This document shows, in pieces, positions 1-9,844 of a DNA stretch of 64,000 nucleotides (within the stretch, counting starts at the first letter, position 1; every line of letters starts with the position of its first letter). Position numbers and translations under genes: made by a program. The stretch spans positions 1 to 64,000 of the forward strand of contig NZ_RJLN01000003.1 in NCBI RefSeq assembly GCF_003725545.1, in the 5' to 3' direction. Below the pieces are notes generated by a model that was given only the letters and a program-made list of their open reading frames with translations, searched no databases and was not told where the DNA came from. This DNA comes from Micromonospora solifontis. GTDB taxonomy: Bacteria > Actinomycetota > Actinomycetes > Mycobacteriales > Micromonosporaceae.

Positions 1-22
1 TATTCCGGCGCCGCCCGGCAGG

Positions 23-478
23 TCAGAACGTCTCGTTGAACTTGTGCATCAGCCGGGCGAAATCCTCGACGTCCTGTTTCGGCCAGCTTTCGAGCGTACG
101 CCGGATCTGCCCGAGCCGGGCGGCCCGGGCGGCGTCGAACCGGCGGGTGCCCTCCTCGGTGAGGCTGAGTTGGGCGGCCCGCCGGTCGGTCGGATCCGGG
201 TCGCGGCGAACCAGGCCGAGCGACTCCAGGCCGTGGATCTGCCGGCTCAGGGTGCCCTTGCCGATGCCGAGCTTGACGGCGAGGTCGGTCAGCCGGGTCG
301 AGCCGGAGCGGCGCAGCCAGAGCAGCAGCCCGTAGGCGTTCGGCTCGAGGTGGGGATGCACCTCCCGGGCGATCTCCCAGGACAGCGCGCGACCGCGGCG
401 CAGCAGCGCGGTCAGCTCGTGCTCCACGGCGCGCAGGCTCTCCGGCAGGTGGTCGTCCACGGGTGAGAGGGTACTCAC
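23..478 (-). CDS. MarR-family transcriptional regulator
   Basis: A 151-residue winged-helix regulator. The DNA-binding part spans about residues 50-110: the recognition-helix region (LGIGKGTLSRQIHGLESLG, about 70-88) is followed by a wing with DPTDRRAA (about 95-102), typical of MarR proteins, which bind palindromic operators as dimers and often respond to phenolic or oxidative ligands. The start chosen is the GTG at 476-478, which overlaps the phosphatase stop codon in a 4-base GTGA. This implies translational coupling, so the phosphatase and regulator are probably one transcript. The ligand and targets cannot be told from sequence; autoregulation of this pair is an inference. Confidence 0.88.
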   Translation of the reverse strand: MSTLSPVDDHLPESLRAVEHELTALLRRGRALSWEIAREVHPHLEPNAYGLLLWLRRSGSTRLTDLAVKLGIGKGTLSRQIHGLESLGLVRRDPDPTDRRAAQLSLTEEGTRRFDAARAARLGQIRRTLESWPKQDVEDFARLMHKFNETF

Positions 479-2187
479 ACCTCGTCGCTGAGCTGCTGCC
501 GCGCCACCGTACGCAGGTGACCGTCGCTGGTGGTGCCCTCGATGAGCACATCCGCGGACCGCCCCCGATGGGTCAGCGTGGCGACGGCGTTGCCGAAGTA
601 CGGCCCGGCCAGCCTCTTCCACCGGACGAAGGGGCGGCGCACCCCGGCGGAGCGGGCCAGGGCCCGGGCCGCGCCGGCCGGCCCCGGGTTCCAGCCGAGC
701 GTCATCAGCGGGCGCATCGCGGCCGGCACCTGGTTGTGGATCGGTGAGCAGGTGAGCTGGTGCACCGGGGTGCGGACGCTGCGGTCGGCGAACCGGGCCC
801 GGGCCACGTACGAGTGGTGCACGTCCCCGGAGAGCACGCTGATCGACGCCGGCGCCGCGTACGCCGGACCCGCGCCCACCCGGTCGCCCTGCCCGGCGGT
901 GCGGCCGCTGCCCAGCCGGGCGAACAGCTCGCCGAGGGCGTCGAAGGAGCGCCGGAACGACGCCCAGTGCTCCAGGTCCAGGGTCCGGCGGAGCTGCTCG
1001 GAGACCTTCGCGACCCAGGGCCGGTCCGAGTCGGCCAGCTTCTCGTTCCACGCCTCGACGTGGTGGATGCCGGGCGGCAGCAGCCAGGGCAGCGACGCAC
1101 CGACCACCAGATGGTCGTAGACGCCGTGCGCCCGGTCCACGAACCAGGACCACTCGCCCGCCGGCAGCATCGCCCGGTTGCCCCGCTCCAGCACCCGGCT
1201 GGACCGGTTGTCCAGCATCACCAGGCGGGTCCGTCCCAGGTCGAGGGCGTAGCTCCACTGGTACTGCACGGCCCGCCAGCGCTCGGTGTCGTGCGCGACG
1301 TCGGCCTCCTTGTCCACCCGCTCGCCGAACTCGTGCAGCACGGAGGTGGCGTCCTCGGCGGCCGTCACCTTCGCGTACACCGGGTCAGCGGCGATCTCGT
1401 CCGGCGCGAGGTTGCCCAGGTGCTGGTAGACCCAGTACGAGGCGAGGCCGCTGCGGATCCGCTCCGCCCACCACGCCTGCTCGCGCATGTCCGCCCGCCA
1501 GGACGCCGAGGTGTTCCAGTCGTCGATCACCTCGTGGTCGTCGAAGATCATCACGCTCGGCACGGTGGAGAGCAGCCAGCGGATCTCCGGGTCCCGCCAG
1601 GACTCCAGGTAGAGCTTGGTGTACTCGTCGAAGCTGACCACCTGGGTCGCCGGGGCGTCCTTCGGCCGGCGCCGGCGGCGCTTGAGCAGCTTGCGCACCG
1701 TCGGCGAGGTGACGTCGGCGTAGACCTGGTCGCCGAGCAGCACCAGCAGGTCGGGCCAGGTGGCCGGGTCCGGATCGGCCATCATTCGCCGGGCGTACGC
1801 GTCGAGCGCGTCCGGCGGCAGCTTGCGGGCGGTGGCGTGCTGGGTGGTCTCCCGGCAGGAGCCGAAGATCAGCCGGACCGGCTGGTCCCGGTCGTCCGCC
1901 GCCCGGGTCCGGATCACGCTGGCCGGGAAGCCGCTCTCCGGCACCGGCCAGGCGACCTCGTCGTCGATCAGCACCTCGTAGCTGGTGGTGCTGTCCGGGG
2001 CCAACCCCTCCACCACCACCAGCGCGTAGTGGTGGTCGTACGCCGTGAAGGTGGGCGCACTGCCCCGGGCCCCGTCGGCCGTGCGGACGGCGACCACGGC
2101 GGGGGCGCTGGTCTCCACCCAGACGGTCGCCCGCGTGCCGACGACCCGCCGCAGCAGCGGACCGATGAGCAGGCGGGAGCTGGGCAC
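475..2187 (-). CDS. PhoD-like alkaline phosphatase / phosphodiesterase family protein
   Basis: A 570-residue metallophosphoesterase of the PhoD type. Family blocks are FGSCRE (about 108-113), LLGDQVYAD (about 150-158), FDDHEVIDDW (about 215-224) and, near the C-terminus, SGDVHHSY. These carry the Asp, His and Cys ligands of the metal centre, so phosphate mono- or diester hydrolysis is likely. No Sec or Tat signal peptide is visible at the N-terminus, unlike secreted PhoD, so the protein is probably cytoplasmic. The GTG start is preceded by a good ribosome-binding site (GGAGGT, 5 bases upstream). An arginine run (about residues 169-174) is unusual but lies in a loop. It is coupled to the downstream marR gene by a GTGA overlap. 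Confidence 0.85.
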   Translation of the reverse strand: MPSSRLLIGPLLRRVVGTRATVWVETSAPAVVAVRTADGARGSAPTFTAYDHHYALVVVEGLAPDSTTSYEVLIDDEVAWPVPESGFPASVIRTRAADDRDQPVRLIFGSCRETTQHATARKLPPDALDAYARRMMADPDPATWPDLLVLLGDQVYADVTSPTVRKLLKRRRRRPKDAPATQVVSFDEYTKLYLESWRDPEIRWLLSTVPSVMIFDDHEVIDDWNTSASWRADMREQAWWAERIRSGLASYWVYQHLGNLAPDEIAADPVYAKVTAAEDATSVLHEFGERVDKEADVAHDTERWRAVQYQWSYALDLGRTRLVMLDNRSSRVLERGNRAMLPAGEWSWFVDRAHGVYDHLVVGASLPWLLPPGIHHVEAWNEKLADSDRPWVAKVSEQLRRTLDLEHWASFRRSFDALGELFARLGSGRTAGQGDRVGAGPAYAAPASISVLSGDVHHSYVARARFADRSVRTPVHQLTCSPIHNQVPAAMRPLMTLGWNPGPAGAARALARSAGVRRPFVRWKRLAGPYFGNAVATLTHRGRSADVLIEGTTSDGHLRTVARQQLSDEV

Positions 2188-2321
2188 GGGGCACCTCCGA
2201 GGCGGAAACGGTTCAGCTTCTCTACCCGGCCGGCGGGTTCGGCACGCCTGGCTGCGGCGAGCGTACCCGCAGCTCGCTCGCGTGCCGAGGCGGTGAGTGG
2301 GACGTCGTCGCCGCCATCTGA

Positions 2322-2327
2322 CAGGAT
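2322..2327 (+). promoter_or_regulatory. candidate -10 box of ftsY (leaderless)
   Basis: CAGGAT ends 7 bases before the ftsY ATG, matching the -10-to-start spacing of leaderless actinobacterial mRNAs. No clear -35 box and no ribosome-binding site are seen. Confidence 0.4.
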
Positions 2328-2334
2328 TTCGGGC

Positions 2335-3525
2335 ATGAAGGAATACCTCCTCGTCGCACTCGCCCTGCTCGTGGCGCTGATCCTCGGCGGCCTCAGCCTC
2401 GTGGTGCCCCGCCTGCGCCGGCGCCCCGAGCCGCCGCTGCCGGAGACGGAGGTCGAGACCCGGGCCGAGGAGGACCTGGCCGGGCCGCCGGTCGAGGCGG
2501 CCGAGGCGGACCTCTCCACCGGCGTGCTGGTCGAGCCGCCGCCGGTGATCGAGGCGCCGGCCCCCACCATCGAGGTCCCCGAGCCCACCGCCGGCCGGCT
2601 GGTCCGGCTGCGCTCCCGGCTGTCCCGCTCGCAGAACGTCTTCGGCAAGGGCCTGCTCGGCCTGCTCAGCCGCGAGCACCTGGACGAGGACGCCTGGGAG
2701 GAGATCGAGGACAGCCTGATCACCGCCGACGTCGGCATCGAGGCCACCCGGGAGATCGTCGACCGGCTCCGCGAGCGGACCCGGGTGCTCGGCACCCGCA
2801 CCGCCGGGGAGCTGCGCGCGCTGCTCGCCGCCGAGCTGGTCAACGCCCTCGACCCGAACCTCGACCGGTCGCTGAAGACCGCCCCGAAGGAGGGCGTGCC
2901 CGCCGTGCTGCTGGTCGTCGGGGTCAACGGCGCCGGCAAGACCACCACCTGCGGCAAGATCGCCCGGGTGTTGATCGCCGACGGCCGGACCGTGCTGCTC
3001 GGCGCGGCCGACACCTTCCGGGCCGCCGCCGCCGACCAGCTGGAGACCTGGGGCGGCCGGGTCGGCGCGGAGACCGTCCGCGGGCCGGAGGCCGCCGACC
3101 CGGCCAGCGTCGCCTTCGACGCGGTCAAGCGGGGCATCGACACCGGGGTCGACACGGTGCTGGTCGACACCGCCGGCCGGCTGCAGAACAAGATCGGCCT
3201 GATGGACGAGCTGGGCAAGGTCAAGCGGGTGGTGGAGAAGCACGGCCCGATCGACGAGACGCTGCTCGTGCTCGACGCCACCACCGGCCAGAACGGGCTG
3301 GAGCAGGCCCGGGTCTTCACCGAGGTGGTCAACGTGACCGGCGTGGTGCTGACCAAGCTCGACGGGACGGCCAAGGGCGGCATCGTGATCGCCGTGCAGC
3401 GCAAGCTGGGCATCCCGGTCAAGCTGGTCGGCCTGGGCGAGGGCCCGGACGACCTGGCCCCGTTCGACCCGGCGCAGTTCGTCGACGCGTTGCTCGGCAC
3501 CGAGCCGCTCGCCCGGGACGCGTAG
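2335..3525 (+). CDS. ftsY: signal recognition particle receptor FtsY
   Basis: A 396-residue SRP receptor GTPase. It has an N-terminal hydrophobic helix (about residues 3-23), an acidic A-domain (about 28-90), then the NG domain. The G1 loop GVNGAGKTTT (about 195-204), DTAGRLQNK (about 277) and TKLDGTAKGG (about 339) are intact and specific to SRP GTPases. It docks ribosome-SRP complexes at the membrane SecYEG channel; its partner Ffh is encoded 9 kb downstream. The actinobacterial form has one N-terminal membrane anchor, as here. The ATG has no Shine-Dalgarno sequence but a CAGGAT box lies just upstream, which suggests a leaderless message. Confidence 0.96.
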   Translation: MKEYLLVALALLVALILGGLSLVVPRLRRRPEPPLPETEVETRAEEDLAGPPVEAAEADLSTGVLVEPPPVIEAPAPTIEVPEPTAGRLVRLRSRLSRSQNVFGKGLLGLLSREHLDEDAWEEIEDSLITADVGIEATREIVDRLRERTRVLGTRTAGELRALLAAELVNALDPNLDRSLKTAPKEGVPAVLLVVGVNGAGKTTTCGKIARVLIADGRTVLLGAADTFRAAAADQLETWGGRVGAETVRGPEAADPASVAFDAVKRGIDTGVDTVLVDTAGRLQNKIGLMDELGKVKRVVEKHGPIDETLLVLDATTGQNGLEQARVFTEVVNVTGVVLTKLDGTAKGGIVIAVQRKLGIPVKLVGLGEGPDDLAPFDPAQFVDALLGTEPLARDA

Positions 3526-3610
3526 CCTCGACGTGACGACTGACGATCGCGCCTACGCGGGGTGGCGCGACCCCAGCCACCACCTGGCGCCGCGCCTCGG
3601 GAGGCCGTAC

Positions 3611-4399
3611 GTGACCTCACAGGAGATCCCGCTGCACGGCGGGAACGTCAGCACCGTGGTCCGGGTCGGGGACACGGTCCGGCGCAACGCAGGCCCCTGG
3701 ACCCCCTCGGTGCACGCGCTGCTGCGCCACCTGGAGTACGTCGGCTTCACCGGCGCCCCCCGCGCGCTCGGCATGGACGAGCGCAACCGGGAGGTCCTGT
3801 CGTACCTGGAGGGGGAGTGCGGGGAGTACCCGCTGGCCCCGCACTGGGTCACCGACGAGGCCCTGGTCACCGTCGCGACCATGCTGCGGATGTTCCATGA
3901 CGCCCAGTACGGCTTCACCCCGCCGCCGGGGGCGGTCTGGCGATCGTTCGGCCCGCCCCCGCCGGACACCGAGGTGATCTGCCACCACGACGCCGCCCCG
4001 CACAACGTGATCTGGCGGCCCGACGGCACCCTCAGCCTGATCGACTTCGACCTCGCCTCACCCGGCGCCCGGATCTACGACGTGGCGTACGCGGCGTGGA
4101 CCTGGGTGCCGATCTTCTCCGACCGGGACTCGATCACCCTCGGCTGGAGGAACCCGGACCGGCCGCGCCGGCTGCGGCTCTTCGCCGACGCGTACGGGCT
4201 GATCCCGCGCGACCGGCACCGGCTGATCCGGACCATCCGCAAGCGGATCGTCGACCACGTCGAGGGCATCCGCCGGATGGCCGCGGCCGGCGAGCCGGCG
4301 TTCGTCCGGATCGTGCACAAGGGCCACCTCCGGCGCCCGATGCGCGACCTGCGCCTGCTCGACTACGAGCGGCACGCCCTGGAGTACGCGCTCCGCTGA
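3611..4399 (+). CDS. aminoglycoside phosphotransferase-like (APH/choline kinase fold) protein
   Basis: A kinase-fold phosphotransferase of about 262 residues. The catalytic block ICHHDAAPHNVIW is the Brenner-type HxDxxxxN loop, followed by the metal-binding IDFDLASPG. The opening EIPLHGGNVSTVVRVGDTVRR resembles phosphotransferases related to the trifolitoxin-immunity protein TfxG. The substrate is unknown; real aminoglycoside resistance is not implied. The GTG at 3611 is preferred because GGGAGG lies 6 bases upstream and homology should begin there. An in-frame GTG at 3533, 7 bases after ftsY, would add 26 residues but has no ribosome-binding site. It is followed by a strong palindromic terminator. 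Confidence 0.75.
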   Translation: MTSQEIPLHGGNVSTVVRVGDTVRRNAGPWTPSVHALLRHLEYVGFTGAPRALGMDERNREVLSYLEGECGEYPLAPHWVTDEALVTVATMLRMFHDAQYGFTPPPGAVWRSFGPPPPDTEVICHHDAAPHNVIWRPDGTLSLIDFDLASPGARIYDVAYAAWTWVPIFSDRDSITLGWRNPDRPRRLRLFADAYGLIPRDRHRLIRTIRKRIVDHVEGIRRMAAAGEPAFVRIVHKGHLRRPMRDLRLLDYERHALEYALR

Positions 4400-4422
4400 C
4401 CCACCTCCAGTAGGCGCTCTTC

Positions 4423-4464
4423 CGGAAAGAGTGGTTGTTCCGCGCGGAACAACCACTCTTTCCG
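4423..4464. terminator. perfect 42-bp palindrome, probable bidirectional terminator (repeat family A)
   Basis: Arms GGAAAGAGTGGTTGTTCCGC and its exact complement meet with no loop. It lies 23 bases past the phosphotransferase stop. Related palindromes with the same outer arms occur at 15430-15487 and 51190-51227. Confidence 0.7.
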
Positions 4465-4496
4465 TACAGCGGGGGCAGGGCGGTTGTGCGGAGGAC

Positions 4497-4533
4497 TTCA
4501 CACGCCGGAAACAACCCGTCACGCGTCGGAAAT
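4497..4533 (+). promoter_or_regulatory. candidate GlnR operator upstream of amtB
   Basis: The sequence reads TTCAC-n6-GAAAC-n5-GTCAC-n6-GAAAT, close to the actinobacterial GlnR a-site/b-site pattern (GTNAC-n6-GAAAC, repeated). A further GTGTC-n7-GAAAC follows at about 4541-4557. amtB-glnK-glnD is a classical GlnR target in Streptomyces and Mycobacterium, so nitrogen-limited activation is expected. The spacer between the two halves is 5 rather than 6. Confidence 0.6.
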
Positions 4534-4647
4534 CGAGCGGTGTCGGTGAAGGAAACAGCCGCCGAGCAAGCTTCCGCCCAACCGGCTGACGGGCGATGCT
4601 GCCAGGTCTCAGTCGGAGGGAGGAATTCGACACCGAGAGGAGGCAGC

Positions 4648-6370
<1,723 letters not shown>

Positions 6371-6379
6371 GGACGTCTC

Positions 6380-6458
6380 GATGACCTCGTTGATCAAGGA
6401 GAATGCGTCAGGACACCCCGGTGCCGGTGACGCAAACCCCTTGATCAACGAGGTCGTC
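6380..6458. repeat. long imperfect inverted repeat across the glnD start
   Basis: 20-bp arms at 6380-6399 and 6439-6458 match with one difference (TTGATCAAGG / CCTTGATCAA core), and an inner stem pairs TGCGTCA with TGACGCA. It would form a long hairpin covering the annotated glnD start and its first 26 codons. Confidence 0.7.
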
Positions 6459-8804
6459 GGCCTGCCGGGCGGGATCGGCGCCGAGGCCCGGGCCCGCCGG
6501 GCCGACGTGCTCGAGGCCTGGTTGCGGGGGATCTTTCCGGGGCGGGAGGGGATCGCGCTGGTCGCCGTCGGCGGGCTGGGCCGGCGGCAGTGTGCGCCCT
6601 ACGGCGACCTCGACCTGGTGCTGCTGCACGCCGGGGTGCCCGGCACCGACGAGCTGGCCGCCTCGCTCTGGTATCCGATCTGGGACGCCGGGCTGCGGCT
6701 GGACCACTCGGTACGCACCGTCGCCGAGGCGCTCTCCGTGGCACAGGACGACGTCAAGGTCGCCCTCGGCCTGCTCGACGCCCGCCACATCGCCGGCGAC
6801 CCGGCCCTGGCCGACCAGCTCAGCCACACCGCCGCCGACCACTGGCGGCGCACCGCCGTCCGGCAACTGCCGAAGCTGCGGGAGATCACCGACGCCCGCT
6901 GGGCGGCCCACGGCGAACTGGCCTTCCTCCTCGAAGGGGACCTCAAGGAGGCCGCCGGCGGGCTGCGTGACGTCGGCCTCCTGCGCGCCATCGCCACCGC
7001 CGGGATCACCGACGCGCTGCGCCCGGCCGTGCACGCCGCCCACCGGCGGCTGCTGGACACCCGCGACGCCCTGCACCAGCAGGTCGGCCGCCGGGTCGAC
7101 CGGCTGGTCGCCCAGGAACGCGACGGCGTCGCCGCCCTGCTCGGGCTGCGCCAACTTCAGCTCGGCGCGGCTGACGCCGTACAGCCCCGACACCTTCAGC
7201 AGCACGGCGCGTCGGACGCCGCGCCGCGACCTGAAACCGACGCCGGTGACGGGGACGCGCTGCTCCGGCGGGTCGCCGGGGACGCCCGGACGGTCAGCCA
7301 CGCCCTCGACGACGCCTGGCGGGCCGCCGACCGGCTCCGCTCCGGCCGCCGCCGGGGCGCCGACGGCCGGCCGCTGCGCCGACCGGTCGCCCGGGACGTC
7401 GTCGAACACGACGGCGAGCTGGTGCTCGCCCGTACCGCCATCGGCGCCCGCCCCGACCCCAGCCTGTCGCTGCGGGTCGCCGCGGCCGCGGCCACCACCC
7501 GGCTGCCCATCGCGCGGGCCACCTGCGAGTGGCTGGCCGCGTACTGCCCGCCGCTGCCCGCGCCCTGGCCGCCGGCCGCCCGGGCCGCCCTGATCACCCT
7601 CCTCGGCGCCGGCCCGGGGCTGGTGCCCGCCTGGGAGACCTGCGACCGGTACGGCCTGATCGACGGCTGGCTGCCCGAGTGGACCCGGCTGCGCAGCCTG
7701 CCCCAGCACAACCCGGTGCACCGGTTCACCCTCGACCGGCACCTGGTGCAGACCGCGTACGAGGCCAGCCGGCACACCCGCGAGGTGGACCGGCCGGACC
7801 TGCTGCTGCTCGGCGCGTTCCTGCACGACATCGGGAAGGGGCTGCCGGGCGAAGGTGCCGCCGGGCGGGCCGGCAGGCACGAGCCCGCCGGCACCTTCGT
7901 CGATCACAGTGTGGTGGGGGCGCCGCTGGCGGCGGCGGTGGCGACCCGGATCGGGCTGCCCGAGGCCGAGGCGGACCTGATCGGCACGCTGGTCCGGCTG
8001 CACCTGCTGCTGCCCGACGTGGCCACCCGGCGCGACCTGTCCGACCCGAAGACCATCGCCGGGGTGGCCGAGCGGGTCGGCGACACCCTCACCCTGGACC
8101 TGCTGCACGCCCTGGTCCGGGCCGACGCCGCCGCCACCGGGCCGGCCGCCTGGTCGGACTGGAAGGGGCGGCTCGTCGCCGAGCTGGTGGCCCGGGTGCG
8201 GACCGCGCTGGACACCGGCGTGCTGCCCGCCCCGCCGGCCCCCGACCCGGCGCTGGTCGCCGGGCCGCTGCCGGTCGTACACCTGCGGGAGGACCGGGTT
8301 TCGGTGGCCGCGGCCGACCGGCGTGGCCTGCTCGCGACGGTGGCCGGCTGCCTGGCCCTGCACCGGCTCGAGGTGATCTCCGCGGACGCCTCCACGGTCG
8401 ACGGCCGGGCCCTGGTCGAGTGCCGGGTGCAGCCCCGCTACGGGCTGTCGCCCGACCCGATCGCGCTCACCGCCGACCTGCGCCGCGCGGTCGCCGGCGA
8501 CGTGTCGGTCACCCAACGGCTGCGCGGCCGCGCGCTCGCCGCCCGCGGGCAGGGCGCCGCGCCCCGGGTGGTCTGGCACCGGGAGGCGGCCACCGACGCG
8601 GTCCTGCTGGAACTGCGCGCCGCCGACGCGGCCGGGCTGCTGTACCGGGTCTCCTGCGCGCTCGACGAGGCCGGCGCGCAGGTCCGGGCGGCCCGGATCT
8701 CCACCCTCGGCGGCGACGTGGTGGACGCCTTCTACCTGACCGGCGGCTGGCCCCCCGCCGCCGACCGCGACCGCATCGAGGCCGCCGTGCTGGCCGCGGT
8801 GTGA
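6381..8804 (+). CDS. glnD: [protein-PII] nucleotidyltransferase GlnD
   Basis: A bifunctional PII-modifying enzyme of 807 residues. It has an N-terminal nucleotidyltransferase with GGLGRRQCAPYGDLDLVLLH (about 62-81), a central HD domain (HDIGKG, about 482-487) for demodification, and two C-terminal ACT domains (about 637-690 and 732-800) that sense glutamine. In actinobacteria it adenylylates GlnK. Two oddities: the first 26 codons lie inside an inverted repeat, so the true start may be later (in-frame GTG at 6507, without a ribosome-binding site); and codons 257-291 form a Gln/Ala/Pro-rich segment that I believe is absent from homologues. A weak GAGG precedes the ATG, 10 bases after glnK. Confidence 0.9.
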   Translation: MTSLIKENASGHPGAGDANPLINEVVGLPGGIGAEARARRADVLEAWLRGIFPGREGIALVAVGGLGRRQCAPYGDLDLVLLHAGVPGTDELAASLWYPIWDAGLRLDHSVRTVAEALSVAQDDVKVALGLLDARHIAGDPALADQLSHTAADHWRRTAVRQLPKLREITDARWAAHGELAFLLEGDLKEAAGGLRDVGLLRAIATAGITDALRPAVHAAHRRLLDTRDALHQQVGRRVDRLVAQERDGVAALLGLRQLQLGAADAVQPRHLQQHGASDAAPRPETDAGDGDALLRRVAGDARTVSHALDDAWRAADRLRSGRRRGADGRPLRRPVARDVVEHDGELVLARTAIGARPDPSLSLRVAAAAATTRLPIARATCEWLAAYCPPLPAPWPPAARAALITLLGAGPGLVPAWETCDRYGLIDGWLPEWTRLRSLPQHNPVHRFTLDRHLVQTAYEASRHTREVDRPDLLLLGAFLHDIGKGLPGEGAAGRAGRHEPAGTFVDHSVVGAPLAAAVATRIGLPEAEADLIGTLVRLHLLLPDVATRRDLSDPKTIAGVAERVGDTLTLDLLHALVRADAAATGPAAWSDWKGRLVAELVARVRTALDTGVLPAPPAPDPALVAGPLPVVHLREDRVSVAAADRRGLLATVAGCLALHRLEVISADASTVDGRALVECRVQPRYGLSPDPIALTADLRRAVAGDVSVTQRLRGRALAARGQGAAPRVVWHREAATDAVLLELRAADAAGLLYRVSCALDEAGAQVRAARISTLGGDVVDAFYLTGGWPPAADRDRIEAAVLAAV
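7149..7253 (+). other. in-frame insertion of about 105 bp within glnD, palindromic ends
   Basis: Codons 257-291 interrupt what should be a continuous VAALLG...DALLRRVAG block. The segment carries an imperfect inverted repeat (7156-7171 and 7218-7235; TTCAG and GGCGCGGC blocks shared). The complementary strand also has an open frame through it (containing LLKVSGLYGVSRAELKLAQP). This looks like a small palindromic element captured in frame. Absence from homologues is from memory, not from an alignment. Confidence 0.5.
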
Positions 8805-8941
8805 GGAAGGCCCCTTCGCAACGCCTCCGTTAGGCATGGGCCCCGCTTGACAACCGCCGTCCAGGGCTACGTCCCGTGACGTAGGCGGGGAGCCGCCTGC
8901 GGGGCGACGTGCCGGGGCCCGCGCGGCGGGACCCTCGGGGC

Positions 8942-9844
8942 ATGAACCTGCCAGTGCAGACCGAAGGGCTCACCAAACGGTACGGCGGCCTGACCGCCGT
9001 GCAGGACCTGCACCTGACCGTCCGGGCCGGGGAGGTGTACGGCTTCCTCGGCCCCAACGGAGCCGGGAAGACCACCACCCTGCGCATGCTGCTCGGGCTC
9101 GTCCGCCCCACCGCCGGGACGGTACGGCTGCTCGGCCGCCCGCCCGGCGCCGGGCGGCTGACCGGCGTCGGCGCGTTGATCGAGGGACCGGCCTTCTACC
9201 CGTACCTCTCCGGGCGGGACAACCTGCGGGTGCTGGCCCGCTACGCCGGGGTCGGCGCCGACCGGGTGGCGCTGGTGCTCGACCTGGTCGACCTCACCGA
9301 CCGGGCTGGCGACCGGTACGCCGGCTACTCGTTGGGCATGAAGCAGCGGCTCGGCGTGGCCGCCGCCCTGCTCAAGGACCCGCGCCTGTTGATCCTGGAC
9401 GAGCCGACCAACGGCCTCGACCCGGCCGGCATGGCGGACATGCGGACCCTGATCCGCCGGCTCGGCGCCGGCGGGTGCACCGTGCTGGTCTCCAGCCACC
9501 TGCTCGGCGAGGTCGAGCAGATCTGCGACCGGGTCGGGGTGATCTCCCGGGGACGGCTGATCGCCGAGGGGACCGTAGCCGAGCTGCGCGGCACGGCCGG
9601 GCTGCGGGTGCTCGCCGACCCGCTGGACGAGGCGGCGGCCCGGACCCGGGCGCTGGTCGGCGACGACCGGGTCCGGGTGGTCGACGGCGGGCTGGAGCTG
9701 GCGGTGGCACCCGAGCGGGCCGCCTGGCTCAACGCCGAACTGGTCTCCGCCGGGCTCGCCGTGCGGGAGCTGCGGCCCCGGGAGCGGGACCTGGAACAGG
9801 TCTTCTTCGACCTCATCGAGAAGGGAACAGCCGATGTCGCGTAG
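8942..9844 (+). CDS. ABC transporter ATP-binding protein
   Basis: A 300-residue ATPase of the DrrA/CcmA-like exporter class. Walker A is GPNGAGKTTT (about 39-48), the signature is YSLGMKQRLG (about 129-138), Walker B is LLILDEPTNGLD (about 150-161) and the switch histidine lies in VSSHLLGEVE. All catalytic residues are intact. The C-terminal 80 residues form the accessory domain common to this class. It overlaps the permease gene by 11 bases, so the two subunits are co-translated; a histidine kinase and response regulator follow. The substrate is unknown; antibiotic or lipid export is typical. No strong Shine-Dalgarno sequence precedes the ATG. Confidence 0.92.
   Translation: MNLPVQTEGLTKRYGGLTAVQDLHLTVRAGEVYGFLGPNGAGKTTTLRMLLGLVRPTAGTVRLLGRPPGAGRLTGVGALIEGPAFYPYLSGRDNLRVLARYAGVGADRVALVLDLVDLTDRAGDRYAGYSLGMKQRLGVAAALLKDPRLLILDEPTNGLDPAGMADMRTLIRRLGAGGCTVLVSSHLLGEVEQICDRVGVISRGRLIAEGTVAELRGTAGLRVLADPLDEAAARTRALVGDDRVRVVDGGLELAVAPERAAWLNAELVSAGLAVRELRPRERDLEQVFFDLIEKGTADVA

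Noticed and set aside
475..3243. PhoD frame extended upstream to about 920 codons
   Set aside because: The extension is antisense to ftsY; the GTG at 2187 has a good ribosome-binding site and starts where the PhoD domain begins.
3533..3610. Longer start for the phosphotransferase
   Set aside because: The GTG at 3533 lacks a ribosome-binding site and its extra 26 residues have no expected homology.
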